This document shows, piece by piece, positions 1-8,640 of a stretch of 51,180 bases of DNA (positions within the stretch are counted from its first letter, which is position 1; each line of letters starts with the position of its first letter). The DNA is taken from the NCBI RefSeq assembly GCF_001280085.1, contig NZ_LGED01000231.1:1-51180 (forward strand). Reading direction: 5' to 3'. The DNA is from Saccharothrix sp. NRRL B-16348. GTDB taxonomy: Bacteria; Actinomycetota; Actinomycetes; Mycobacteriales; Pseudonocardiaceae. The position numbers and the translations under genes were made by a program. The notes beneath the pieces are model-generated. The model was not told the origin of the DNA, searched no databases, and saw nothing but the letters and a program-made list of their open reading frames with translations.

Positions 1-1
1 C

Positions 2-1243
2 ACCGGCGCCGACGTCCTCGCACCCACCAAACCCGCCTGGACCGACACCAACGGCCGCGTCTACACCAGCGACGCCGACATCGGCCCCGACGGCAACCGT
101 CAACCCCGCATCCCACCCAACGGCGAATGGCAAACCCACCGCCCCGACGGCACCACCACCAAGGCGAGCGACGACGGCTTCGTCCCCGGAACCAAGGACA
201 CCGACAAGCAAGGCCTCGACCCCACCGATGCCCGCGACCGCGGCAAGAAGGACTCGCCGGAGGCGCAGCGGAGGAAGGCGATCCGCGATGCCCAGCTGGT
301 GAAGGCCAACACCGACGAGGACTGGTTGAGGAAGTACTACCGCGAGAGCGACGGCCATCGGCACGACCGGCACGCGGTCGACGAGAACGACAACCCGGTA
401 CCCAAGATCAGGTGGAAGGACGGGCAGTGGGAAGCCGTCGAGGACCTGCCCGAGCCCCTGCCGCCGCAGTTCGACGTGCCGAACATCGATGAGGTCCGGC
501 ACGGACCGGCCAACCGGCCGAGCACGGACGGTTGGCGTGAGGACAGCCTCGAACAGGTCGACAGCGCCATCGAGAACCGGCGGCAGGCCATCGCCGACCG
601 CCAGAACGCGCTCGCCACGCACGGCGACCCGTCGCCTGAGCTCTCCACCGCCCACGGCCAGCAGGGCAAGGCCGCCGAGGCCATGGGCGAACAGGTCGGC
701 GACCACGCCACTCGCGAGAAGATCCACGACCAGTTCAGCCGCGACCCGCACGACCCGGACGCGCCGCCCAACCCGCACATCGACATGCGCACCCGCCAAG
801 GTGATCCGCCCTACGACGACCGCGAGGTCATCGAGATCGTCGACACCCGGTCCGGCGAGGTCGTCGGCACCGCGGTCCCCCGGCACGTCGACAGTCCCGG
901 CAGCGGCCGGTTCGACCGGGTGTGGGAGATCCACGACCGGCGCCCGGGCGTCCCCACACCGACCTACGAGGTGGTGGAGGCGAAGGCACCCGGCGGCAAG
1001 TACTCCAAGCGCGACCTGCCGGACGGGTCGAGCGTGAGCCAGTGCCGGCGCGACTACTTCGACGACGTCGTCCGGGCGCTCAAGGACAGCAACGATCCCG
1101 CCGACATCAAACTGGGCCTGGACCTGGAACACGCGGTGGACCAGAAGCGGGTGAACTACGTGGAGGTCCGCGCCCGGGTCGTGCAGGACTCCAGCGGCCA
1201 CACGTACGGTGGCTACGACCGCAAGCCGGTCAAGATGTACTGA
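2..1243 (+). CDS. C-terminal part of a large polymorphic-type toxin (nuclease-like C-terminus), 5' end outside the window
   Basis: The reading frame is open from the first bases of the window, so 413 residues of a longer protein are visible and the N-terminus is missing. The first ~100 residues are hydrophilic, with NGEWQTHRPDGT-type text common in secreted toxin linkers. The last ~120 residues contain RFDRVWEI, then YEVVEAKAPGGKYSKR, then SQCRRDYFDDVVRAL. An acidic residue followed by E-x-K is the pattern of PD-(D/E)XK restriction-endonuclease-fold toxins. The next gene looks like an Imm49 immunity protein, which supports a toxin role, presumably nucleic-acid cleavage. The delivery route (type VII-like, Rhs-like or the nearby eCIS) cannot be told without the N-terminus. 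Confidence 0.7.
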   Translation, partial: TGADVLAPTKPAWTDTNGRVYTSDADIGPDGNRQPRIPPNGEWQTHRPDGTTTKASDDGFVPGTKDTDKQGLDPTDARDRGKKDSPEAQRRKAIRDAQLVKANTDEDWLRKYYRESDGHRHDRHAVDENDNPVPKIRWKDGQWEAVEDLPEPLPPQFDVPNIDEVRHGPANRPSTDGWREDSLEQVDSAIENRRQAIADRQNALATHGDPSPELSTAHGQQGKAAEAMGEQVGDHATREKIHDQFSRDPHDPDAPPNPHIDMRTRQGDPPYDDREVIEIVDTRSGEVVGTAVPRHVDSPGSGRFDRVWEIHDRRPGVPTPTYEVVEAKAPGGKYSKRDLPDGSSVSQCRRDYFDDVVRALKDSNDPADIKLGLDLEHAVDQKRVNYVEVRARVVQDSSGHTYGGYDRKPVKMY

Positions 1244-1250
1244 CGAGGAA

Positions 1251-2072
1251 GTGGACAGCGCTTTGCGAACAGTGCCGAGGCACCCCGTCGACGCGGACCA
1301 GGTCCGCGTCCGCTTGGACGTGTTGGACACGGGAACCGAACGGCTGGTGGAGGCCGCCCGGAATGACGCCGTCGGGCTCGCGAGCCTCGCCGAACACCTG
1401 CTGATGCTCGGACAGCTCGGCTGCGTCCTCGACCCGCGTGCCGAGGACGCCGCCACGCGCGCTCGGTTCACCGACGCCGCCGAGGCGTACTCGGGGTACT
1501 TCGCCGCGCTCACGCGAGGCGACGTCGAACCGGGCAGCTACGCCAAGGTCGGCAACTGGCTGGTGGCGCTGTGGCTGGCGGTGGTGAGCCGGGACGAGGA
1601 ACGGGCTCAGCAGCTCGCGGCGGTCCCTCAGGACCTGTTGCGCGCCTCCGGCACGGAGTACGACAGGTTCATGTACGACTGGGTCGACTCGTTGCAGAAG
1701 TTCTTCCGCACCGACCCGGCCCTCGAGGACGCGTTCACCGCGACGATGAACGGGACGGACCCGGAGGTCGTGACCATCGCGTCGACCGACGTCCTGCTCG
1801 ACCTGCTCTACCCGCCCATCGAGATGCTGTACTTCGTGCTCCGACGTGACGAGGAGCGGTTCAACGACTCGCTGGAACGGGCGCTGACCGGGCACCGTCG
1901 CTACTGGACGACGGGCGGGCGGGAGACGCGGTCGGACGGGATGGTGGCGCTCGCGCCGCTGGCGATCTCGGTGCTCGCCGGGCAGGTCGGGATCGAGGTG
2001 CGGGTCGAGTCCGACTACCTGCCCCCCGACCTGCTGTCCGGCGCGTGGGTCGGCGAGACGCCGACCGCCTAG
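1251..2072 (+). CDS. Imm49-family immunity protein
   Basis: A 273-residue, alpha-helical, acidic protein without signal peptide or membrane segment. The C-terminal text (ALAPLAISVLAGQVGIEVRVES followed by DYLPPDLL, seen in pieces) and the central YPPIEMLYFVLRRDEERFNDSLERAL match my memory of the Imm49 family, which neutralises toxins of polymorphic systems in the cytoplasm. It begins within 10 bases of the toxin stop codon, the usual toxin-immunity order. The frame is open further upstream to a GTG at 1209 inside the toxin gene. GTG 1251 is chosen because it follows the toxin stop, but its GAGGA is very close, so TTG 1263 is also possible. Its TAG stop overlaps the stop of the convergent gene. 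Confidence 0.72.
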   Translation: MDSALRTVPRHPVDADQVRVRLDVLDTGTERLVEAARNDAVGLASLAEHLLMLGQLGCVLDPRAEDAATRARFTDAAEAYSGYFAALTRGDVEPGSYAKVGNWLVALWLAVVSRDEERAQQLAAVPQDLLRASGTEYDRFMYDWVDSLQKFFRTDPALEDAFTATMNGTDPEVVTIASTDVLLDLLYPPIEMLYFVLRRDEERFNDSLERALTGHRRYWTTGGRETRSDGMVALAPLAISVLAGQVGIEVRVESDYLPPDLLSGAWVGETPTA

Positions 2073-2734
2073 GACGCCGCCCCGGCGGGGGTCAGGGTCG
2101 GGTCGGCCCAGACGCCCACGCGTTCCGGGCCGGGGCAGCCGTTGGCCTCCTCCGGTGGGGGTTCGACGCCGATGGCCAGCAGGCGGGCGCCGGTGACGGG
2201 GACGTCGACCGGTTGGGGTGTGGTGCCCGTGTTCGGCACCTCGGCGACTCGTTGATCGTCCACCAGGACGTAGAAGTCGAGTTCTTTGGTCGCCAATGAA
2301 TTGTCCGCGATCGCGACCTGGGCGGTGAACCGGTCGTATTTGCCGTCCAGTGCGAAGGTGAGCCGGGCGGACGAGCACCAGGCGCCGGTGGCGGAAACGG
2401 ATTTCGTGTACTGCGCCTTCCGCACCTTCGCGGGGCCGGCGGTCCACGGGCTCTCGACGTACGTGGCGTCGATCGAACTGCTGTCGACCGGCGGCAGGTC
2501 GGCCAGGTAAGTGACGCCCGGTCTCAGTGGCGCGGTGCTCTCCGAGGTCGCTGTGGTGGTCTGGACCTGCGGTGATGATGTTGAACGGTCGGCGAGGAGT
2601 GTGGCCGGTTCGGCGTCGAGTGAGCTGCCGATGATCATTCCCACGACGAGTACGGCCACCCCGGCGGCGGACAACCACGCCACTGGCAAGTATTTCCGGC
2701 GAAAGCGTGCGTTGTTCAAGTCCTGGTCATCCAT
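2069..2734 (-). CDS. Single-pass membrane protein with NPCBM/NEW2-like extracellular domain
   Basis: A 221-residue protein. ATG 2734 is preceded by GAAGGGG at about 8 bases, better supported than the upstream in-frame start at 2821. A short cytoplasmic N-terminus is followed by one membrane helix (VAWLSAAGVAVLVVGMIIG, about residues 18-36), a Ser/Thr-rich spacer, and a beta-rich domain containing YDRFTAQVAIADNSLATKELDFYV in pieces and FYVLVDDQRV. This is the core of the NPCBM (novel putative carbohydrate binding module) family, a glycan-binding fold often tethered to actinobacterial membranes. Its stop overlaps the convergent Imm49 stop (shared CTAG). Ligand unknown. The gene is divergent from the eCIS operon and shares its upstream region. 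Confidence 0.75.
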   Translation of the reverse strand: MDDQDLNNARFRRKYLPVAWLSAAGVAVLVVGMIIGSSLDAEPATLLADRSTSSPQVQTTTATSESTAPLRPGVTYLADLPPVDSSSIDATYVESPWTAGPAKVRKAQYTKSVSATGAWCSSARLTFALDGKYDRFTAQVAIADNSLATKELDFYVLVDDQRVAEVPNTGTTPQPVDVPVTGARLLAIGVEPPPEEANGCPGPERVGVWADPTLTPAGAAS

Positions 2735-2920
2735 GTCGGCGACCCCTTCAGGTCCAAGACGTGAGCCGATCTCGGGATAATGTCGGGTAATGTCTCGACT
2801 GGCGCAGCACGCTAGCAGCAATCGCCCGGATGGAGGCCGAAAGCGTCAATCCGAGTAGTTTTCCGGGTTGTCCGCACGATTGCGGCGATAGGCGCGGTGC
2901 GAGCATGGCCTCGGGTGCCG

Positions 2921-2956
2921 GCGCTGCCCGGAGGGGCAACGCGCGCTGCCCCAAGG
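2921..2956 (+). promoter_or_regulatory. eCIS inverted-repeat site A, upstream of the first eCIS operon
   Basis: Nine-base arms GCGCTGCCC (2921-2929) and GGGCAACGC (2934-2942) are separated by GGAG, with one arm mismatch. A further direct half-site GCGCTGCCC starts at 2943, 22 bases after the first. The site lies about 70 bases before the GTG at 3009. Related sites occur at 5615, 6481 and 21965. An operator or promoter element is inferred. Confidence 0.55.
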
Positions 2957-3008
2957 TTCGTCGGGTGGCCGCTGTCCGCGGGCACGGTGACGGGGTGAGA
3001 GTGGGTGG

Positions 3009-3617
3009 GTGATCCACGAGGTTGACGAGGCGCTGAGGCGGTTGGTCCGGGACGACGCGTTGCGCGGCACGGACGTCGAGGTCGCGTTCGACGCGCCCAC
3101 GAAGGACTGGGCGGCCCGGCGGAACGCGCCCACCGTCAACGTCTACCTCTACGACATCCGCGAAGACCTCCGCCGCCGCCAGCGGGGCCTGCTGAACGAG
3201 TACGAGAACGGCCAGGTCACCGCCCGTCGCCTGCCGCCCCGGCACATCAAGCTGTCCTACCTGATGACGGCGTGGACCCAGCGGTCGGAGGACGAGCACC
3301 GGCTGCTGTCCGAGCTGCTGGTCGGCTTCCTGCGGCACGAGTCCGTGCCGGTCGGGCTGCTCACCGGGTCGCTGGCGGAGCTGGGGCTGCCGGTGCCGAT
3401 GACGGTCGCCCTGCCGCCGCCGGAGGACCGGGCGTTCGCCGACGTCTGGACCGCGCTGGGCGGCGAGCTGAAACCGTCGCTGGACGTGGTGGTGTCCGCA
3501 CCGGTCGACGCCGGCCGGGTGTACGCGGCCGGACCGCCGGTGGAGGAGGGCCTGCGGCTGGCCATGGGTGACGACCTGGTCGGCCACCGCGTGGCGATGA
3601 GCCGCAGGCGACCGTGA
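3009..3617 (+). CDS. eCIS DUF4255 (Pvc16-type) cap/terminator protein
   Basis: A 202-residue cytoplasmic protein starting at GTG. The text IHEVDEALRRLVRDDAL, VNVYLYDIREDLRRRQ and RRLPPRHIKLSYLMTAWT is the DUF4255 N-terminal domain signature. This family caps or terminates the tube/sheath in eCIS and is among the most conserved eCIS markers. The C-terminus continues with LLLVGF-type helices and a beta-rich tail. It overlaps the ATPase gene by four bases (GTGA), so the two are translationally coupled. It opens the locus, separated from the sheath operon by the DUF4157 gene. Confidence 0.88.
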   Translation: MIHEVDEALRRLVRDDALRGTDVEVAFDAPTKDWAARRNAPTVNVYLYDIREDLRRRQRGLLNEYENGQVTARRLPPRHIKLSYLMTAWTQRSEDEHRLLSELLVGFLRHESVPVGLLTGSLAELGLPVPMTVALPPPEDRAFADVWTALGGELKPSLDVVVSAPVDAGRVYAAGPPVEEGLRLAMGDDLVGHRVAMSRRRP

Positions 3618-5614
3618 ACACCGGCAGCCTGCCCCACCTGTTCGCCCGGCTCGCCGCGCTGGAGCGGCGGATCCGCGCGGCGGTCGCGGCCCGGCGCGCG
3701 GCCGACACCAACCCGGACGACCCGTTCCGCGGCCTCTACCTGTCCGACGAGGCGATCGACGCCCTGCTGGCCACCCGGCGCGAGCCGTTCGTGCCGTTCC
3801 AGGCGTCGGCGGCGTCGGGCAGGCTGGGCAGGCTCGCCGAGACCGCCGGGCTCTCCGGGCTGGACGTCGAGCTGCTGCTGGTCGCCCTCGCGCCGGACGT
3901 GGACAGCCGGTTCGAGCAGTTCTACGGCTACCTGAACGACGACGTGACGCGCCGCCGCGCCACCGCGGGCCTGGCGTTGCGGCTGTGCGGGCTGCCGGAG
4001 GCGTCGGCGGCGGGCCGGGCGCGGCTCGACCCGGCGTCACCGCTGCGGTCGGCCGGGCTGCTCGTGGTGGACGACCGGGAGCGGCCGTTCCTGTCGCGGT
4101 CGCTGCGCGTGCCCGACCGGGTGGTGGGCCACCTGCTGGGCGACGACCTGCTGGACGCGACGCTCGTCGGTGTCGCCCGGGTCGTGGACGAGGTCGTCCC
4201 GGCCGACGCCGGCAGGCTGCACCGCGCGTTGCGGGCTCAGGTGCGCCTGGCCTACCTGCGGGAACGGCCCGGTGGCGGTGCGCGTGAGCTGGCCGCCGCC
4301 GCGCTGCGGCACGCCGGGTTCGCCGTGCTGGAGGTCGACGCCGCCCGCCTGCGCGCGGAACCGGACCAGCACGCGCTGACGGCCGCCGTGCTGCGCGAGG
4401 CCGTGTCGCGGCACGCCGGGATCGTGCTCGGCCCGGTCGAGGACGAGCCGCCGCTGACCGCGTTGACCCACCCCGCGATCCCGCTGGTGGTCTTCGGCCC
4501 GAACGTGTGGGACCCGCGGTGGAGTGCCGACCCGCCGTTGCTGCACGACGCCGCGCCGCTGCCCGTCGCCGACCGCGCCGAGCTGTGGCAGGCCAGGCTC
4601 GGCGGCGGCCTCGCGCCCGGCGTCGACCCGGCCGCGGCCACCGCGCACTTCGTCCTCGGGCCGGGCCAGATCGCCCGCGCCGCCCGTGCCGCGTCGGTGT
4701 CCGCGCTGGTCGACGGCGGTGTCGTCACGTCCGAGCACCTGCGTGCGGGCGCGCGCAGCCAGAACGCCGCCGGCCTGCACCGCCTCGCCCGCCGCGTCGA
4801 GCCCGCCGTCGGCTGGGGCGACCTGGTGCTGCCGTCCGGCGTGACGGGCCTGCTGCACGAGCTGGCCGCCCGTGCCCGGCACCGCGGCCAGGTCATCGAC
4901 GAGTGGCGGATGCGACCGGGCGGTGGTCGGGGACGTGGCGTCACCGGGCTGTTCGCGGGCGACTCGGGCACCGGCAAGACGATGTCGGCGGAAGTCATCG
5001 CCGCGTCGCTGGGCCTCGACCTCTACACGGTGAACCTGGCCACCGTGGTGGACAAGTACGTCGGCGAGACCGAGAAGAACCTGGAGCGGATCTTCACCGA
5101 GGCGGCGGGCGTGAACGGCGTGCTGCTGTTCGACGAAGCCGACGCGATCTTCGGCAAGCGGTCCGAGGTGCGTGACGCGCACGACCGCTACGCCAACATC
5201 GAGAGCGCGTACCTGTTGCAGCGCATGGAGACCTTCGACGGCATCGCGGTGCTGGCCACGAACCTGCGGGCGAACCTGGACGAGGCGTTCACCCGCAGGC
5301 TGGACGTCGTGGTCGACTTCCCGCTGCCCGACGAGCCGCTGCGCCGCCTGCTGTGGGACCGCTGCCTCGGCGTGACGGCGCCGCGCGCCGACGTGGACCT
5401 CGACTTCCTCGCCTCGGCGTTCGAGCTGGCCGGCGGGCACATCCGGTCGGCCGCGGTGACCGCCGCGTACCTGGCGGCGGACGCCGGTGGCCCGGTGGGG
5501 ATGGCGGAGGTCGTCGGCGCGGTGGCGCGCGAGTACCGCAAGCTCGGCCGGCTCGTCGGCGAACGCGAGTTCGGGCGGTACCTGGGGCTGGCGGTGGCGG
5601 ACGTGGGCCGGTGA
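3614..5614 (+). CDS. eCIS AAA+ ATPase (Pvc15-type)
   Basis: A 666-residue protein starting at a GTG that overlaps the previous stop. The N-terminal ~400 residues are an alanine-rich helical region with a degenerate nucleotide-binding-like part. The C-terminal module is a standard AAA+ domain: Walker A GDSGTGKT near residue 449, Walker B LLFDEADAIFGKR near residue 503, a sensor-1-type VLATNLRANLDEAFTRRLD, and an arginine-finger region. eCIS loci nearly always encode one such ATPase. It is thought to act in particle assembly or maturation in the cytoplasm and is not part of the mature particle. The start, size and neighbours all fit Pvc15 homologues. Confidence 0.9.
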   Translation: MNTGSLPHLFARLAALERRIRAAVAARRAADTNPDDPFRGLYLSDEAIDALLATRREPFVPFQASAASGRLGRLAETAGLSGLDVELLLVALAPDVDSRFEQFYGYLNDDVTRRRATAGLALRLCGLPEASAAGRARLDPASPLRSAGLLVVDDRERPFLSRSLRVPDRVVGHLLGDDLLDATLVGVARVVDEVVPADAGRLHRALRAQVRLAYLRERPGGGARELAAAALRHAGFAVLEVDAARLRAEPDQHALTAAVLREAVSRHAGIVLGPVEDEPPLTALTHPAIPLVVFGPNVWDPRWSADPPLLHDAAPLPVADRAELWQARLGGGLAPGVDPAAATAHFVLGPGQIARAARAASVSALVDGGVVTSEHLRAGARSQNAAGLHRLARRVEPAVGWGDLVLPSGVTGLLHELAARARHRGQVIDEWRMRPGGGRGRGVTGLFAGDSGTGKTMSAEVIAASLGLDLYTVNLATVVDKYVGETEKNLERIFTEAAGVNGVLLFDEADAIFGKRSEVRDAHDRYANIESAYLLQRMETFDGIAVLATNLRANLDEAFTRRLDVVVDFPLPDEPLRRLLWDRCLGVTAPRADVDLDFLASAFELAGGHIRSAAVTAAYLAADAGGPVGMAEVVGAVAREYRKLGRLVGEREFGRYLGLAVADVGR

Positions 5615-5643
5615 GCCGCCCTTTCGGGCAGTGAGAGCCGCCC
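5615..5643 (+). promoter_or_regulatory. eCIS inverted-repeat site B, upstream of the DUF4157 gene
   Basis: GCCGCCC-TTTC-GGGCAGT begins directly after the ATPase stop codon, two arm positions off the consensus GCTGCCC-N4-GGGCAGC. A second GCCGCCC half-site starts at 5637, again 22 bases after the first, as in site A. The start codon at 5712 is about 80 bases downstream. Weaker than sites A and D. Confidence 0.42.
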
Positions 5644-5711
5644 CCGCGGTCCTGGCTCGGCGGTGTGGCGGGGTTGCAGGATGGACGCAGACTCCGTTCT
5701 AGGGGGCGACC

Positions 5712-6407
5712 ATGCGCGAGCACGACCACGAGGCCGACGGCGGGTTCCGGCCCAGAGGCGACCGCGTCGAGCACGAGGACCACGACCTGGTGGGACGGGC
5801 GGCGGCGGCCGGTCGGCCGGACGTCCTCGGCGCCGCCGGGATGCTCGACCTGCAACGGGCGGTCGGCAACGCGGGCGCGAGCACGGTGGTGGAGGAACCC
5901 GGCGGATCGCCGGTGCACGAGGTGGTGCGGTCCGGCGGCGCGCCGCTGGACGCCGACGTGCGCGCGGACATGGAGACCCGCTTCGGGCAGGACTTCGGCG
6001 ACGTGCGCGTGCACACCGACGGCGCGGCGCACGAGTCGGCGAAGTCGGTCAACGCGCAGGCGTACACGGTCGGCTCGGACATCGTGTTCCAGAGCGACAA
6101 GTACGACCCCGCGTCCGACTCCGGCAAGCACGTGCTGGCGCACGAGCTGACGCACGTCGTGCAGCAGCGCAACGGACCCGTGGACGGCACGGACGCCGGT
6201 GGTGGGGTGAAGCTCAGCGACCCGTCCGACCGGTTCGAGCGCGAGGCGAGCAGCACCGCCGACCGGATCATGTCGTCGCCCGTGCCCGCTGTACCTGCCG
6301 TGTCCGCTGTGCAGCGGGAGGAAGCGCCGGCGGAGGAAGAGGAGACGGCGCAGACCTACGTCGCGCCGACCGTGCAGCGGGAAGAGGACGAAGAGGAAGC
6401 GGTCTGA
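5712..6407 (+). CDS. eCIS-associated DUF4157 protein with HExxH metallopeptidase-like motif
   Basis: A 231-residue protein with ATG preceded by AGGGGG. Residues 42-54 carry [12 protein letters not shown], the LQRxxGN motif frequent in eCIS-associated proteins. Residues ~78-152 form the DUF4157 domain (eCIS core domain) with [23 protein letters not shown] and H144-E145-L-T-H148 followed by VVQQ, a zincin-type zinc site. The C-terminal tail is Glu-rich and contains two VQREE motifs. Known DUF4157 proteins are eCIS effectors or effector-associated domains. Whether this one is cargo or a processing factor is open. It forms its own unit between site B and a strong terminator. Confidence 0.85.
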   Translation: MREHDHEADGGFRPRGDRVEHEDHDLVGRAAAAGRPDVLGAAGMLDLQRAVGNAGASTVVEEPGGSPVHEVVRSGGAPLDADVRADMETRFGQDFGDVRVHTDGAAHESAKSVNAQAYTVGSDIVFQSDKYDPASDSGKHVLAHELTHVVQQRNGPVDGTDAGGGVKLSDPSDRFEREASSTADRIMSSPVPAVPAVSAVQREEAPAEEEETAQTYVAPTVQREEDEEEAV

Positions 6408-6420
6408 CCGACCCGGCACA

Positions 6421-6458
6421 CCCCGCCGCGCCCACCGTTCGGGCGCGGCGGGGTTTTT
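6421..6458 (+). terminator. Rho-independent terminator after the DUF4157 gene
   Basis: Arms CCCCGCCGCGCCC (6421-6433) and GGGCGCGGCGGGG (6441-6453) pair perfectly over 13 bases around a 7-base loop and are followed by TTTTT. It separates the DUF4157 unit from the sheath operon. Confidence 0.9.
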
Positions 6459-6480
6459 CGTGCGTGACAACGGATGCGCG

Positions 6481-6515
6481 GCTGCACCTTTGGGCAGGTA
6501 TCGGCGTACCCCGGC
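6481..6515 (+). promoter_or_regulatory. eCIS inverted-repeat site C, upstream of the sheath operon
   Basis: GCTGCAC-CTTT-GGGCAGG, one mismatch in each arm. It is followed after GGGCAG by five bases and GGCGTACCCCGGC, a downstream block also seen at site D at the same spacing (GGCGCACCCCGCC). It lies after the terminator and about 117 bases before the sheath ATG, where the operon promoter is expected. Confidence 0.5.
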
Positions 6516-6613
6516 ACATCCTCGCGGTCGTTTCGCCCGTTGCCGAAGCGCAGCAGCATCGACGGCACAGCCGGAGAACCGCCGGCGCCGTCGCACGACT
6601 TGGGAGGCAACGG

Positions 6614-8152
6614 ATGCCCACCTATCTCTCCCCGGGGGTGTACGTCGAGGAGGTGGAGGCTGGTGCGCGACCCATCGAGGGCGTGGGCACCGCCGTCGCC
6701 GCCTTCGTCGGCTTCGCGGCCGAAGGCCCGTTCAACACGCCGACGCTGGTGTCCAACTGGACGCAGTACACGCAGGTCTTCGGCGACTTCGTGCCCGACT
6801 GCTACCTGGCCCAGTCCGTGTACGGGTACTTCCTCAACGGCGGCACGAACTGCTACGTCGTCCGCATCGGCGGCGACCGCGCCAAGGGCAACGGCCAACT
6901 GCCCGCGGACAGCGGCGCGCAGGCGGCGCTCGGCGGCTACCGGATCACCGCGCGGGAACTCGGCGCGCCCGAGATCACCGTGGAGGTCGCGGACGCCGTC
7001 GGGGAGAACCAGCCCGAGGACCGGTTCACGTTGCTGGTCAAGCAGAACGGCAAGGTCGTCGAGACGCACAACGTCTCCACCAAGCGCACCAAGGACCACA
7101 TCGTCACGGTCGTGCAGGAGAAGTCGAACCTGATCACGGTCGAGGAGACGGCGGGCGCGGGCCTGGCCAAGGTGGAGAAGGGCAGCGTCACGCTCAAGGA
7201 GGTGGCCGCGCCATCGCCCGTGCCGTCGTCCGCGCCGCACAAGATCGCGGCCGACGACTACGTGGGCAACGTCGCCGACCGCACCGGGTTCGGCGGCCTC
7301 GAAGCCGTCGACGAGATCACCATGGTCACGGTGCCCGATTTGATGAGCAGCTACCAGCGCGGCGCGATCACGTTGGAGTCGGTGAAGGCCGTGCAGCTGG
7401 CGATGATCGCCCACTGCGAGCTGATGGGCGACCGGATCGCCGTGCTCGACACGCCGCCCGGGCTGAACCCGCAGCAGGTCAAGGACTGGCGGATGAACGG
7501 CGCGGGCTACGACTCGAAGTACGCGGCGCTGTACTACCCGTGGATCAAGATCTTCGACCCGGCGAGCGACGACCACGCGTTCATCCCGCCGAGCGGCTAC
7601 ATGGCCGGCGTGTGGGCCCGCACCGACGCCACGCGCGGCGTGCACAAGGCGCCCGCGAACGAGGTCGTGCGCGGCGCGGTGGCGCTGGAGACCCAGCTGA
7701 CCAAGGCCGAGCAGGAGCTGCTGAACCCGATCGGGATCAACTGCGTGCGGTCGTTCCCCGGCCGCGGCATCCGGGTGTGGGGCGCGCGCACGCTGTCGTC
7801 CGACCCGGCGTGGCGGTACCTGAACGTGCGGCGGCTGTTCAACTACCTGGAGGAGTCGATCCTCGACGGCACCCAGTGGGTGGTGTTCGAGCCGAACGAC
7901 GACGCGCTGTGGGCCAGGATCCGCCGCACCATCAGCGCGTTCCTGGTCACGGAGTGGCGCAAGGGCGCGTTGTTCGGGCTCACGCCCGACGAGGCGTTCT
8001 ACGTCAGGTGCGACCGCGAGACCAACCCGGCCGAGAGCATCGACCTCGGCCAGGTGATCTGCGAGGTCGGCATCGCGCCGGTCAAGCCCGCGGAGTTCGT
8101 GGTGTTCCGGCTGGCGCAGGTCTCCGGCGGCACCAGCCTCGTCAACGAGTAG
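6614..8152 (+). CDS. eCIS contractile sheath protein
   Basis: A 512-residue protein. ATG 6614 is preceded by GGGAGG at seven bases; the frame is open far upstream but without a credible start. The N-terminus PTYLSPGVYVEEVEAG is the classic contractile-tail sheath signature. The C-terminal half contains GIRVWGARTLSSDP, WRYLNVRRLFNYLEESI and the final LGQVICEVGIAPVKPAEFVVFRL in pieces, typical of phage tail sheath and Pvc2/3 proteins. The central ~150 residues (ITVEVADAVGENQ to VTLKEVAAPSP) form a variable insertion. It polymerises around the tube and contracts to drive it out. First gene of a ~15-kb operon whose genes overlap or nearly abut. Confidence 0.95.
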   Translation: MPTYLSPGVYVEEVEAGARPIEGVGTAVAAFVGFAAEGPFNTPTLVSNWTQYTQVFGDFVPDCYLAQSVYGYFLNGGTNCYVVRIGGDRAKGNGQLPADSGAQAALGGYRITARELGAPEITVEVADAVGENQPEDRFTLLVKQNGKVVETHNVSTKRTKDHIVTVVQEKSNLITVEETAGAGLAKVEKGSVTLKEVAAPSPVPSSAPHKIAADDYVGNVADRTGFGGLEAVDEITMVTVPDLMSSYQRGAITLESVKAVQLAMIAHCELMGDRIAVLDTPPGLNPQQVKDWRMNGAGYDSKYAALYYPWIKIFDPASDDHAFIPPSGYMAGVWARTDATRGVHKAPANEVVRGAVALETQLTKAEQELLNPIGINCVRSFPGRGIRVWGARTLSSDPAWRYLNVRRLFNYLEESILDGTQWVVFEPNDDALWARIRRTISAFLVTEWRKGALFGLTPDEAFYVRCDRETNPAESIDLGQVICEVGIAPVKPAEFVVFRLAQVSGGTSLVNE

Positions 8153-8192
8153 CAGTCCCTTGTCCTCGAGTCACAGGTAAAGGCGGTTGGTC

Positions 8193-8636
8193 ATGGCACT
8201 TCCCGACCTCGACAGCTCGGTCGGCCACTCGTTCGGCCTCGAAGTCGACGGCGTCGCGATCACGCAGATCTCCGAGGTGTCCGGGCTCAAGATGGAGCAG
8301 GACGTCATCGAGTACAAGACGAACACCGCGGACGGCAAGTACGTCATCAAGAAGGTGCCCGGCAGGCCGAAGGCGGGCGAGGTCACCCTCACGCGCGGGC
8401 TCACCGGCGACACCAGCTTCCAGAAGTGGGTCAAGGACGCGCAGTTCGGCAAGATGGCCAGCGCGCGCAAGGGCGGGGCGATCATCGTCTACGACTACGA
8501 GGGCCAGCCCATCAAGCGGTACAAGCTGACCAACGCGTGGCCGAAGTCGCTGGAGATCGGCACGCTCAAGGCGGGCGACACCAGCATCCTCACCGAGAAG
8601 CTCGTGGTCACGTACGAGATGATGGAAGCCGAGTGA
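8193..8636 (+). CDS. eCIS inner tube protein (T4 gp19 family)
   Basis: A 147-residue protein. ATG 8193 is preferred over TTG 8187 because GGTAAAGG is better spaced and family members begin MALPDLDSSVGHSFGLEVDG. The motif ITQISEVSGLKMEQDVIEYK and the C-terminal ISLEIGTLKAGDTSILTEKLVVTYE-type strands are those of the phage tail tube (gp19/Pvc1) family. Rings of this protein form the rigid tube inside the sheath. Located directly after the sheath gene, the usual order. Confidence 0.94.
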   Translation: MALPDLDSSVGHSFGLEVDGVAITQISEVSGLKMEQDVIEYKTNTADGKYVIKKVPGRPKAGEVTLTRGLTGDTSFQKWVKDAQFGKMASARKGGAIIVYDYEGQPIKRYKLTNAWPKSLEIGTLKAGDTSILTEKLVVTYEMMEAE

Positions 8637-8640
8637 CGCC

